Shown here piece by piece: positions 1 to 7,521 of a stretch of DNA of 19,977 nt. The notes beneath the pieces are model-generated. The model made no database searches. It saw only the letters and a list, made by a program, of their open reading frames with translations, and was not told the origin of the DNA. Location of the stretch: contig CAYMFM010000074.1 of NCBI GenBank assembly GCA_964389685.1, positions 1 to 19,977 on the forward strand. Reading direction: 5' to 3'. Both the position numbers and the translations under genes were made by a program. Position 1 is the stretch's first letter. Each line of letters starts with the position of its first letter. Source of the stretch: G020353115 sp964389685 (GTDB lineage: Bacteria; Bacteroidota; Bacteroidia; Bacteroidales; VadinHA17).

Positions 1-76
1 AAAATCTTAAGGAACCTCTCTTTTTAAAATTTCAACTAACTTTTATACGATACCTGAAATCCAAAAAAGCACAACC

Positions 77-1510
77 ATGAAAAGTAAAGTACTTCTTCTT
101 TTATCCATATGCCTTCTGGTAGTACAATGCCAGACAGAAACAAAAAAAGCCGAACCCACTACCTGGTCATCTTTCTACCAGGCGGATACCGGAACTCCGG
201 TGACCGTAGTAATGACAACCTATAAAACAACCATGCTTGCCGATGGTATGGACGAAACTCTCCTGCGCATCTGTCTGGCTGATCGCAATGGTATGGAGAT
301 CCGGAGTGCCAACCGCTCTATTGAAATTTTTGTGGATGGTGATGCCGGGATCCGGAAAGAAAATGGCGATACACTTGAATACCAGGTCACTACTGAAGGC
401 ATTGGGCACTACCTGAGTGAAATAGTGAACGGTTATGAACGACTGATCTTAACTGCCGGGACCACACCAGACAGGATAAAAGTAGAAGTAAAAGCTGACA
501 CCCTGTGGCCTGCATCACATGAAATACATACCATTCCTGCCGATGTGGTGCTTCTTACTCCTTCAGAAGACCAGGTATCCCGATCCTCTAAAACCATGTT
601 CAACATGCTGGGAGCCGATATCTCTTTTCTTCCCCAGTTTGAGGATCGCGGTATGAAATTTTATGATAACGGCGAAGAAAAGGATGCAATTGTGATTTTA
701 GCTGATCATGGCTTTAACACAATCCGTCTAAGGATCTTCGTCAATCCCGGGAATGAAAACGGTTATGCTCCCGAAACAGGCTATTGCGGATTGGAATACA
801 CCAGCATGATGGCTAAAAGAGCCAAAGAAGCAGGAATGAAACTGTTATTGAATTTCCATTACAGCGATTACTGGGCTGATCCCCAGCAGCAAAATAAACC
901 ACTCGCCTGGAAAGATCTGGATTTCGATAGTCTTACCCTGATGCTAAAAGACTATACCAGGGATGTAATCCTGCACCTGAAAGATCAAGGGACCATACCC
1001 GAAATGGTGCAGATCGGGAATGAGATCAACCACGGCCTCCTATGGCCGGAGGGACACATCAGTAACCCCGACAACCTGGCTGGCTTGTTAAAAGCCGCAG
1101 TCGAAGGAGTCCGGGAAGTCGATCCTTCCATCCTCATCATGATGCATATTGCCCTTGGAGGGCAGAATGATGAAGCGGTATTCTGGCTCGACAACATGAT
1201 CGCCAGAGGGGTGGATTTTGATGTCCTGGGATTATCCTATTACCCCCGCTGGCATGGAACACTTGATGATTTGAATAACAACCTTCGTGACCTGATAAAA
1301 CGGTATAAGAAAGACGTGAATGTGGTTGAATATTCACAATTTGAAAAGGAATTGCATGATATTGTCTTCTCTTTGCCAGAAAATTTCGGAAAAGGTTCCT
1401 GCATATGGGAACCCCTTAGTTTCTGGGGCGGCCTGTTTGACCGGGATGGTGTAGCCCTGGAAACAATCAGTGTGTATGATACAATCCGGGATACCTATTA
1501 CTTTGATTAA
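77..1510 (+). CDS. GH53 endo-beta-1,4-galactanase, lipoprotein, with N-terminal GH2-type accessory domain
   Basis: A 477-aa protein predicted to cut beta-1,4-galactan (type I arabinogalactan) at the cell surface. The signal peptide ends in a lipobox, VVQ-C, with Cys18 as the lipid anchor. Residues about 45-150 resemble the beta-sandwich usually at the C-terminus of GH2 beta-galactosidases (MLADGMDE, a D-x-NG motif, ENGD). Residues about 172-477 form the GH53 barrel: NMLGADISFLPQFEDRG at the start, NTIRLRIF (214-221), LLLNFHYSDYWADP (256-269), the acid/base Glu316 in QIGNEINHG, and the likely nucleophile Glu418 in NVVEYS. Known GH53 enzymes usually show VVET followed by a Tyr-Pro; here the strand reads VVEYSQ. 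The ATG at 77 gives a complete signal peptide. The gene stands alone on this strand before a repeat block; an upstream partner may lie outside the window. The family call is firm, the exact substrate is inferred. Confidence 0.9.
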   Translation: MKSKVLLLLSICLLVVQCQTETKKAEPTTWSSFYQADTGTPVTVVMTTYKTTMLADGMDETLLRICLADRNGMEIRSANRSIEIFVDGDAGIRKENGDTLEYQVTTEGIGHYLSEIVNGYERLILTAGTTPDRIKVEVKADTLWPASHEIHTIPADVVLLTPSEDQVSRSSKTMFNMLGADISFLPQFEDRGMKFYDNGEEKDAIVILADHGFNTIRLRIFVNPGNENGYAPETGYCGLEYTSMMAKRAKEAGMKLLLNFHYSDYWADPQQQNKPLAWKDLDFDSLTLMLKDYTRDVILHLKDQGTIPEMVQIGNEINHGLLWPEGHISNPDNLAGLLKAAVEGVREVDPSILIMMHIALGGQNDEAVFWLDNMIARGVDFDVLGLSYYPRWHGTLDDLNNNLRDLIKRYKKDVNVVEYSQFEKELHDIVFSLPENFGKGSCIWEPLSFWGGLFDRDGVALETISVYDTIRDTYYFD

Positions 1511-1573
1511 CGATCGGATGCCTCCGGTAGAAATTAACCCGCATTATTCATGCAAAAACGCAGTGCATTGCAT

Positions 1574-1676
1574 GAACCGGAGCGAAGCGGAGCTCAACGG
1601 AGTTAATGTGTGATGGATAGAGGGAAGCAATGCGGGAACCGAACTCGCCTTGAGCGAGTGAGCTCACCGAAGGTAA
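1574..1676. repeat. Two imperfect direct repeats inside the MITE-like block
   Basis: Copies at 1574-1606 and 1636-1676 both open with GAACCG and continue through GAGCGA, GAGCTCA and AGnTAA with small gaps. The second copy also contains a short hairpin, ACTCGC against GCGAGT. There are only two copies with about 29 bp between them, so this is not a CRISPR array. Confidence 0.5.
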
Positions 1677-1680
1677 ACCC

Positions 1681-1743
1681 CGACAAGAAAATACCCAAAT
1701 TTGAGGATTGGAATGAACTCAAATTTGAGGTATTTCTTCGTCG
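1681..1743. repeat. Long imperfect hairpin
   Basis: The left arm 1681-1705 (CGACAAGAAAATACCCAAAT then TTGAG) pairs with the right arm 1718-1743, leaving a 12-nt loop (GATTGGAATGAA). The inner 10 bp CAAATTTGAG/CTCAAATTTG are perfect; the outer part carries a few mismatches. It is too large and lacks a terminal U-tract for a classic terminator, although it lies about 170 bp after the GH53 stop and could still slow or end transcription. Confidence 0.55.
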
Positions 1744-1746
1744 TCA

Positions 1747-1766
1747 GGATTATTTATAAATAATCC
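1747..1766. repeat. Perfect 20-bp palindrome
   Basis: GGATTATTTATAAATAATCC reads the same on both strands. It overlaps the right terminal inverted repeat of the MITE-like block, so it may be part of the element's end rather than an operator for the permease gene that starts 58 bp further on. Confidence 0.6.
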
Positions 1767-1824
1767 GGGTTAAATTCATCATCATAATTTAATTGCGAAT
1801 CAATCAATCAAAAATTGGGCAGGT

Positions 1825-4200
1825 ATGTTCAGTCATTTTCTAAAATTAGGCTTCAGAAATATATCCAAATACAGTGCGACTACATTGATTAATACGGTAT
1901 GCCTTTCGATAGGAATTTCCATCTTATTGTTAATCACCCGTTATGCTCACAATGAACTAAGTATAGATCGTTTTCATACGAAGGCATCCCGGATCTATAA
2001 AGTCTCCTATGGTAATTCAAGTTTTACACCCGGTCCACTATCCGGATTGCTGAATAGTGAATTCCCTGAAATTCAGAATGCTACACATCTCGAAACCCAT
2101 CAGCTATTTATCTTTTCACCGGTTATGAATTACAACAACAATGCATTCGAAATAGAACAGTATTATTCCACTGATTCTGCTTTCTTTCAACTGTTTGATT
2201 TTGATATACTGCATGGGGGGGACGTAAATAAAGCATTAAGCATCCCATTTTCACTCATCCTAACGGAAAGTGAGGCAGTTCGAATCTTTAACACGGTTAA
2301 TCCGGTTGGAGAAACAGTCATTTGGAAAACATACCAGGATTTTTCCTTTACTGTTAAAGCAGTAGTGAAAGACCCTCCGGCAAATTCTTCCATCCGTTTT
2401 AACGGATTAATCTCTGCAGCTTCTTTAGAAAAAATGGGGCTCAATTATCCTGATAACTGGGGATTCACCGTTTTTGAAACGTACCTGCTCCTGGAACCTA
2501 ATGTCGTTGCATCCACACTCGAGCCGAAACTGAGGAATTACCTTATTGAATATTATAAAAGCTATCTGGGAGCCAGTGCATCCTATGCAGATGCTGAAAC
2601 CACACCGTTAACATTACATCCCCTCAGGGAGGTATATTTTAATACAAGCCTCACCAACGATACAACAAACCGTGGGAATTTATTACTTGTACGCGTACTG
2701 ATTACCATTGGAATCGCTATCATGCTCCTGTCTATTATAAATTACGTAAACCTTTCTACCGCCAGGGCATCCATCAGGTCCAAAGAAATAGGTGTCCAAA
2801 AATTGGTGGGTTCAAACAGGGGTAACCTTGTTTTTCAATACCTGGCAGAAACGATAATCATTGTTTTTCTTGCGGCAATTGTCGGACTTGTTATTGCAAA
2901 TTTACTAATAACCAAGTTTGGTCACTTTATGAATGTAAGTCATGATTTACAATTAACATACCCCTTCTTTCTCATACTTATTCCCGGAATATTATTATTT
3001 GGATTTATTGCAGGAATATACCCGGCATTCTTTATTTCCTCTCAAAACATTGTTGACATTCTTAAGAAAAGATCAAGACAACAGAAAAGGGGGTTGACAC
3101 TGCGTTATTCTCTTATTATTTTCCAGTTCTTTATCTCCATCGTTCTGATTGCAATCACCATTCTGATCACCAAACAAATAACCTATATAAAAGAGAAAAA
3201 TGTTGGAATAAGTACTGAGCATATCATCTATATTAAACTTCCATTTCAATTGATGCGTGAGAAGAAAGAGGTTTTTCGCGAACGATTACGCCAGCTGCCT
3301 GATGTACAAAAGGTGGCTTTTTCGAGTACAATCTTTGGGAATATAAAGGGACTCAGTAATCAGGTGGTGGACGGTAAGACAGTGCATTTTGCCTCTTTAT
3401 GGGTCGATCCGGAATTTATTAATTTATATGATTTACAGCTAATTGAGGGAAGGTTTTTCTCAAAGGAGCTAAGCAGTGACATCAATTCCACCCTCCTGTT
3501 AAATGAAGCAGCAGTTAAAGAATTTGGCATGCAGGATCCGTTTCAAATAGAAATACGAGTTCCTGGCGGAAAGGCTAAGGTTGTAGGCATTGTAAAAGAC
3601 TTTAATTTTAAATCGCTTCACAGCCGTATTGAACCCATTACCATTGTCTATCTTCCCAGGCAAGGACAGTATGCCAATATAAAAATGTCTGGTAATAATG
3701 TCTCTGAAACATTAAAGAATATTGGGGAGATCTGGGATGATCTGGCACCGGGATTCCCGTTCAATTATCAATTTCTTGATATGACTCTTGACGAATTATA
3801 TAAAAACGAAGAACGGCTGGGAAAAGCAATTACCTCCTTTTCGCTAATCGCTATTGCCATTGCTATTCTTGGAGTATTAAGCCTTTCCGTTTTCTTATGT
3901 GAGAGCCGCATTAAAGAAATTGGGATACGCAAGGTTAATGGTGCTAAACCATGGGATATCATAATACTATTGAATAAAAATTATATCATATGCCTTTTCG
4001 TTGCGTTTATTATTGCTACTCCTGTTGCCTGGTACGCTATGACCAGATGGCTTGAACATTTTGCCTATAAAACAGCCATTAGCTGGTGGATTTTTTTGGC
4101 ATCAGGAATCATTGCTTTACTAATAGCAGTATCAACTGTTAGCGTTCAAAGCTGGCGTTATGCAATTAGAAACCCGGCTGACACGCTCAGAGATGAATAA
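1825..4200 (+). CDS. MacB/FtsX-type ABC transporter permease
   Basis: A 791-aa membrane protein with the duplicated layout of Bacteroidota FtsX-like permeases. Predicted membrane helices lie near residues 20-41, 286-308, 339-361, 379-400, 428-448, 671-691, 716-737 and 753-773. Two MacB-type extracytoplasmic domains fill about 45-280 and 455-660. Each FtsX half has the signature after its first core helix: RSKEIGVQKLVGS (318-330) and RIKEIGIRKVNGA (695-707). Such proteins work with an ATPase to move peptides, lipids or drugs or to transmit force across the envelope; no ATP-binding gene is next to it, so its partner must be elsewhere. The gene is visibly more A+T-rich than the glycosidase genes around it and probably belongs to the chromosomal background rather than to the polysaccharide locus. 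The ATG at 1825 begins the usual short cytoplasmic N-terminus. Confidence 0.88.
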   Translation: MFSHFLKLGFRNISKYSATTLINTVCLSIGISILLLITRYAHNELSIDRFHTKASRIYKVSYGNSSFTPGPLSGLLNSEFPEIQNATHLETHQLFIFSPVMNYNNNAFEIEQYYSTDSAFFQLFDFDILHGGDVNKALSIPFSLILTESEAVRIFNTVNPVGETVIWKTYQDFSFTVKAVVKDPPANSSIRFNGLISAASLEKMGLNYPDNWGFTVFETYLLLEPNVVASTLEPKLRNYLIEYYKSYLGASASYADAETTPLTLHPLREVYFNTSLTNDTTNRGNLLLVRVLITIGIAIMLLSIINYVNLSTARASIRSKEIGVQKLVGSNRGNLVFQYLAETIIIVFLAAIVGLVIANLLITKFGHFMNVSHDLQLTYPFFLILIPGILLFGFIAGIYPAFFISSQNIVDILKKRSRQQKRGLTLRYSLIIFQFFISIVLIAITILITKQITYIKEKNVGISTEHIIYIKLPFQLMREKKEVFRERLRQLPDVQKVAFSSTIFGNIKGLSNQVVDGKTVHFASLWVDPEFINLYDLQLIEGRFFSKELSSDINSTLLLNEAAVKEFGMQDPFQIEIRVPGGKAKVVGIVKDFNFKSLHSRIEPITIVYLPRQGQYANIKMSGNNVSETLKNIGEIWDDLAPGFPFNYQFLDMTLDELYKNEERLGKAITSFSLIAIAIAILGVLSLSVFLCESRIKEIGIRKVNGAKPWDIIILLNKNYIICLFVAFIIATPVAWYAMTRWLEHFAYKTAISWWIFLASGIIALLIAVSTVSVQSWRYAIRNPADTLRDE

Positions 4201-4267
4201 TAGTAAAAATACAATCCTATCAAATAATGGTGACAAAAAATCGGTTTAGTTCAAGTGACTGTGTGGG

Positions 4268-4378
4268 TCAATCCGGAATGGTATTGCGTGCTTCCCTGTC
4301 CGGATCATTTTTAACCTCACACACATCGTTAAGGATCATCGTTTCACCGTTTTCAACAGTATATGCCGGCCATTCGGG
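4268..4378 (-). pseudogene. C-terminal remnant of a type-B carboxylesterase
   Basis: On the minus strand, 36 codons ending at TGA (4268-4270) read PEWPAYTVENGETMILNDVC followed by EVKNDPDREARNTIPD. This fits the extreme C-terminus of type-B carboxylesterases, where a WPxY...TMIF...C.V.NDP..E.R pattern is typical. An in-frame TAA (4379-4381) cuts the frame upstream, and no body of the esterase is present. It is therefore a relic left by a deletion, not a working gene. The match is from memory of the family pattern. Confidence 0.5.
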
Positions 4379-4388
4379 TTAATTTCTC

Positions 4389-4451
4389 CTATCGTTTTCG
4401 TTCCATCCGGAAGTGATTGTTGATTACTTCACACCGGGTATCAATCCGCAT
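4389..4451 (-). pseudogene. Second carboxylesterase-like C-terminal remnant
   Basis: In another minus-strand frame, about 20 codons ending at TAG (4389-4391) read MRIDTRCEVINNHFRMERKR. The I-D-T-x-C-x-V-x-N-x...ER pattern is again that of a type-B carboxylesterase C-terminus. The fragment begins within the last bases of the CE1-type gene that ends at 4451 and lies directly before the remnant at 4268-4378. It is short, so chance cannot be excluded; the tandem arrangement with a second similar tail makes it more believable. Confidence 0.35.
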
Positions 4452-5662
4452 CACTTAAACAGCATGGGCATAAATTCGGAAAGATAGATCCTCCAGTTGG
4501 CCCATGTATGTCCGCCGGTGCTTTCACGGTAAACGTATTCTAAATCCAGATCGTCGTAAAACTTTCGCAGATTGACAACCGACTCATACAGGAAATCATC
4601 CTTCCCGCAGGCAATCCAGTACAATTTTACTCCACTATCCTTCAGGGCTTTTATCTGGGCTACATGTTCATCCTTGTTATAATTCCCAAACCGTGTATCG
4701 TTAAACAGTCCCATGCTCATAACACCGATGAAGTTAAACATCCCGGGATTGGCATTTGTAATCATCTGAGTATGAAACCCTCCCATGGAAAGACCGGAAA
4801 TAGCCCGGTGATCTGCATCCGCGATGACCCGAAAGTTCTTTTCAACAAACGGGATCACATCCTTAACCAGACTTTCTTCAAACTTCCCGGATACCATTCC
4901 ACCCGGTCCACCAGCATTCATGCGGTCGATTTCCAGGTCAACCGGCTGGTCGGCTGGTGCTGCAGCAATAGTAGGAACACCATTGGTCATAACGACAATC
5001 ATAGGTACCGCTTTCCCGGCAGCGATCAGGTTGTCCAGAATATAATTCGTACGCCCAAGGGTAGTCCAAGCATCTTCGTCCCCACCCGCACCATGAAAAA
5101 GATAGAGCACCGGATAGGACACATCGCTCGTGTAATAATCCGGAGGTGTGTATACGTACATTCTCCGATCTATTTCGAGCGTTGGAGAAGGATACCATAC
5201 TTTTGAAATAGTGCCATGAGGGACTTTAAAAACGGTATAAACATCAGATCCTTCCCCACGGATCGTAAATACACTTTCATTACGTACACCGTCACGAACA
5301 ATATTGAAATTACCGGGATCAAGAACCCGCACTCCGTCAATGATGAATGAATACGTATAGATTTCCGGGGTAAACGGATCAATGGTGATCTGGAACAGGC
5401 CGGTATCATTCCGTTCCATTTCCACACTTGCCCCCCAGCCCTGCATCCAGTTGCCCGAGAGTTTCACTGATCTGGCATCCGGGGCATATAAACGAAAAAT
5501 CACGGAATTATCTTCCTGGATATCGGGTGAAACAACGGGTCTCCTGCCCCACTGGGCACTGGTTTGAAAAGTAAAGGTAGTCAATGCAAAAAGCATGAGC
5601 AGACATACCGCTTTTTGACATGAATGGATTTTAATAAACAATGCTTTCTGAAAACATTTCAT
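4451..5662 (-). CDS. CE1-type esterase (feruloyl/acetyl esterase-like) with N-terminal E-set domain
   Basis: A predicted secreted esterase of 403 aa from the ATG at 5662. It probably removes feruloyl or acetyl groups from plant polysaccharide. The chosen start lies 16 nt after the stop of the upstream hydrolase and gives a signal peptide ending near TSA-Q (residue 36); the frame stays open to 5698, so a start up to 12 codons earlier is possible. Residues about 40-135 form an immunoglobulin-like E-set domain of the kind seen in front of CE1 esterases (VIFRLYAPDARSVKLSGNW, then DPGNFNIV). The alpha/beta-hydrolase has VLYLFHGAGGDEDAW (oxyanion region), nucleophile Ser292 in GLSMGG, acid Asp355 or Asp356 in CGKDDFL, and His385 in GGHTWANWR. 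It is the last gene of the minus-strand set, with carboxylesterase tails directly behind it. Confidence 0.85.
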   Translation of the reverse strand: MKCFQKALFIKIHSCQKAVCLLMLFALTTFTFQTSAQWGRRPVVSPDIQEDNSVIFRLYAPDARSVKLSGNWMQGWGASVEMERNDTGLFQITIDPFTPEIYTYSFIIDGVRVLDPGNFNIVRDGVRNESVFTIRGEGSDVYTVFKVPHGTISKVWYPSPTLEIDRRMYVYTPPDYYTSDVSYPVLYLFHGAGGDEDAWTTLGRTNYILDNLIAAGKAVPMIVVMTNGVPTIAAAPADQPVDLEIDRMNAGGPGGMVSGKFEESLVKDVIPFVEKNFRVIADADHRAISGLSMGGFHTQMITNANPGMFNFIGVMSMGLFNDTRFGNYNKDEHVAQIKALKDSGVKLYWIACGKDDFLYESVVNLRKFYDDLDLEYVYRESTGGHTWANWRIYLSEFMPMLFK

Positions 5663-5678
5663 AATGTAGCTTTTAAGG

Positions 5679-7412
5679 TTATTCATTAATGGTAACAACT
5701 CCTGTTGATTTTATTTTTGCTGCTTCACTGGCAGGTAGTTCCCAGTTCTCATTAAAAAAACCCTCACTGATAATATTATCCGAGAATTCGTTAAACAGTA
5801 CAAAGTCCTGGAAATATTTCAGTGCATCAATTTTGGACTGCAGGAATGCAAATCCTCCGGTCTGGCCGGAGTTCCCTTCCACCGGTTTCTTTGGTGCCCA
5901 CCATGGCAGTCCAGAGTTTACCAGGACGTAGTGCTGGTTTAACGGGAAAATATACAGCAGTCCATACTCATTCGCATCGGCATGGAGGTGCATTGGTAAT
6001 TTATCGGCAAACCGCTCGATGATGCTATTTGTTTCGCGTGTACCAAACAGGATGAGGTTGGATGTTTCCAGGTCACTCTGCCTGATCTCCCGGTCGGAAA
6101 TCACCCTGGGAAACACCATGATCCTGCCTAACATTCCGCGGTCCGCTGCCCAGTCAGCTACAGCTGCGGCCTGGTCACGACGTGCTTGCAGCTCGTCGGG
6201 TGTAGGGTTTCCTCCGGTTCCGTAAACATAAATGTGGTTACTGCTTATGGCTGCAGTAATCGGGCCTTCAGCACCGGGTTGTTTGGCCATCAGTCCGGGG
6301 GTGTATTTTTTGTTCACCCAGGAATTGTTCTCCTTCATGAATGAAGCGGCATCAGGAGTTTTAATACGGAAGCTTTTCCCATCCAGGTTAACCTTAAGCC
6401 GCTGTTCCGGAATGAATTTAGGATGACCGGTTAAGCTGAGGGTAAACGCATCCAGACCGGAGGTAGTCACTTCAACCTGGTTCTCTTCAGTAAAGCTGGC
6501 ATCGATAGTGGCGAGGATTCCGGCTGTGATCTTATCGAACTTCACCCAGTAAGCACCATCGTATTTATACCATTTGGTATTGAATTTTACCTGTTCCGGG
6601 AAACGGTTCCGTTCGAACTGAGAGAACCATTCAAAAATGAATCCATCTTTATAGGCATACTCCCAACTGTTGTGATTGATACCCGGGTATTCGATATAGT
6701 CGAAGTGTTTATTATGCGTTTCAAATTTTTTCTTCCAGTCCTGGGCTATCTGGTAAAGAAAGTCTTTGTCCCCGATAAAAAGATGTACAGGCAGGTTAAG
6801 GGCATTCCCGGCAAGCTCTGAAGATTCTTCGGGTGGTAACGGACATACCGGAGCAATGGCAGCCCAGGTATCCGGTCGGGTTAGCCCCAGCCAGATGGTT
6901 CCACCACCTCCCATAGATAGTCCGGTAAGATAAATCCTGTCTTCATCAATGGGGAAGCGTTGTTTCAGGTCATCCAGCATTTCATATACATCCTGTTCGG
7001 GAATCCCCTGGTATCCTGCTGTTCCCCTGGCATACGGAGCTGCAGCAATATAATCCACCTCCTGCAATTCAGGCCAGTACCGGGTCGATTCAAGGTCGGT
7101 TTCTGTAGGAACAAAACCAGGTGTCATAAAATCCTTTCCCTGGATATTGCCCTGACCAAAAACACGACGCAATCCCAGTCTATGGTTGGACATGGCACCA
7201 TGTAAAAAGATCACCAGGGGATACTTCCTGCTTTCGTCAAAGTTTTTTGGGATATAGACCGCATACGGCTGATCCGTCTCATCAACACTCGAGAAGAAAC
7301 AGAGATCCTGTGGACCGGCTTTCAGCTTCTGAGCCATTGTATTATGAACCATAAGATTCAGTACTAAAACCATTGCTATGATTGGAAACAAGAGGGAATG
7401 ATTTTTATTCAT
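5679..7412 (-). CDS. Secreted alpha/beta-hydrolase (CE1/S9-like esterase) with uncharacterised C-terminal domain
   Basis: A 577-aa protein with a signal peptide ending near TMA-Q (residue 27). Residues about 35-265 are an alpha/beta-hydrolase close to CE1 and prolyl-oligopeptidase-like esterases: YPLVIFLHGAMSNH (64-77), nucleophile Ser166 in GLSMGG, acid Asp215 or Asp217 in IGDKDF, and His247 in YPGINHNSW. After a linker with KWYKYDGAYWVKFDKI, residues about 280-577 form one or more beta-rich and mixed regions that I cannot assign; one stretch (about 390-500) holds YVYGTGGNPTPDELQARR and SNLILFGTRETN, features I associate with extended bacterial esterases. It follows a relic esterase tail and precedes the next esterase by 16 nt, so the two are probably cotranscribed. 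Substrate is unknown; an ester on plant polysaccharide is likely from context. Confidence 0.75.
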   Translation of the reverse strand: MNKNHSLLFPIIAMVLVLNLMVHNTMAQKLKAGPQDLCFFSSVDETDQPYAVYIPKNFDESRKYPLVIFLHGAMSNHRLGLRRVFGQGNIQGKDFMTPGFVPTETDLESTRYWPELQEVDYIAAAPYARGTAGYQGIPEQDVYEMLDDLKQRFPIDEDRIYLTGLSMGGGGTIWLGLTRPDTWAAIAPVCPLPPEESSELAGNALNLPVHLFIGDKDFLYQIAQDWKKKFETHNKHFDYIEYPGINHNSWEYAYKDGFIFEWFSQFERNRFPEQVKFNTKWYKYDGAYWVKFDKITAGILATIDASFTEENQVEVTTSGLDAFTLSLTGHPKFIPEQRLKVNLDGKSFRIKTPDAASFMKENNSWVNKKYTPGLMAKQPGAEGPITAAISSNHIYVYGTGGNPTPDELQARRDQAAAVADWAADRGMLGRIMVFPRVISDREIRQSDLETSNLILFGTRETNSIIERFADKLPMHLHADANEYGLLYIFPLNQHYVLVNSGLPWWAPKKPVEGNSGQTGGFAFLQSKIDALKYFQDFVLFNEFSDNIISEGFFNENWELPASEAAKIKSTGVVTINE

Positions 7413-7439
7413 GACTGAGGTTTATTAGTGATCATTATT

Positions 7440-7517
7440 TTAAAACAGCATTATAGCAAAGTCCTTTAGGTTACGTCTCCAAACCAGCCAGCTATGGCCT
7501 CCTTCCCTTTCAAAATA
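7440..7517 (-). pseudogene. C-terminal remnant of a CE1-type esterase
   Basis: In the gap between two minus-strand genes, 25 codons ending at TAA (7440-7442) read YFEREGGHSWLVWRRNLKDF then AIMLF. This lines up with the end of the intact CE1-type esterase in this same window, YVYRESTGGHTWANWR...LSEFMPMLF, including the catalytic-histidine motif GGHxW, the WR pair and the final LF. No start, nucleophile or body remains, and an in-frame stop lies upstream at 7533-7535. It is a relic of a third esterase whose body has been lost, with the beta-helix gene now ending 5 nt upstream. Confidence 0.65.
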
Positions 7518-7521
7518 TAGA

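Larger units (their letters stand above)
1530..1777. mobile_element. MITE-like element with 22-bp terminal inverted repeats
   Basis: This 248-bp block fills the space between the GH53 gene and the permease gene and has no credible ORF. Its ends are inverted repeats: 1530-1551 against 1756-1777 match at 19 of 22 positions, with the shared core TTAACCCG-n-ATTATT-n-AT. Inside are a 9-bp inverted pair (TTCATGCAA 1547-1555, TTGCATGAA 1568-1576), an 8-bp pair (CCCGCATT 1538-1545, AATGCGGG 1629-1636), a long imperfect hairpin (1681-1743) and a perfect 20-bp palindrome (1747-1766). I see no clear target-site duplication and no transposase. It may be a non-autonomous transposon, a dispersed Bacteroidota intergenic repeat, or a structured RNA element; the mobile label is an inference from the termini. 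Confidence 0.5.

Noticed and set aside
1574..1676. Possible CRISPR repeats
   Set aside because: Only two imperfect, gapped copies of unequal length, with no array or cas genes.
4664..5206. 180-codon plus-strand frame
   Set aside because: It lies antisense inside the CE1-type esterase, whose catalytic motifs are complete; the translation has no domain features.
5663..5698. Upstream start of the CE1-type esterase at 5698
   Set aside because: It would overlap the previous gene and put 12 extra residues ahead of an already long signal peptide; 5662 is the more natural start, though not proven.
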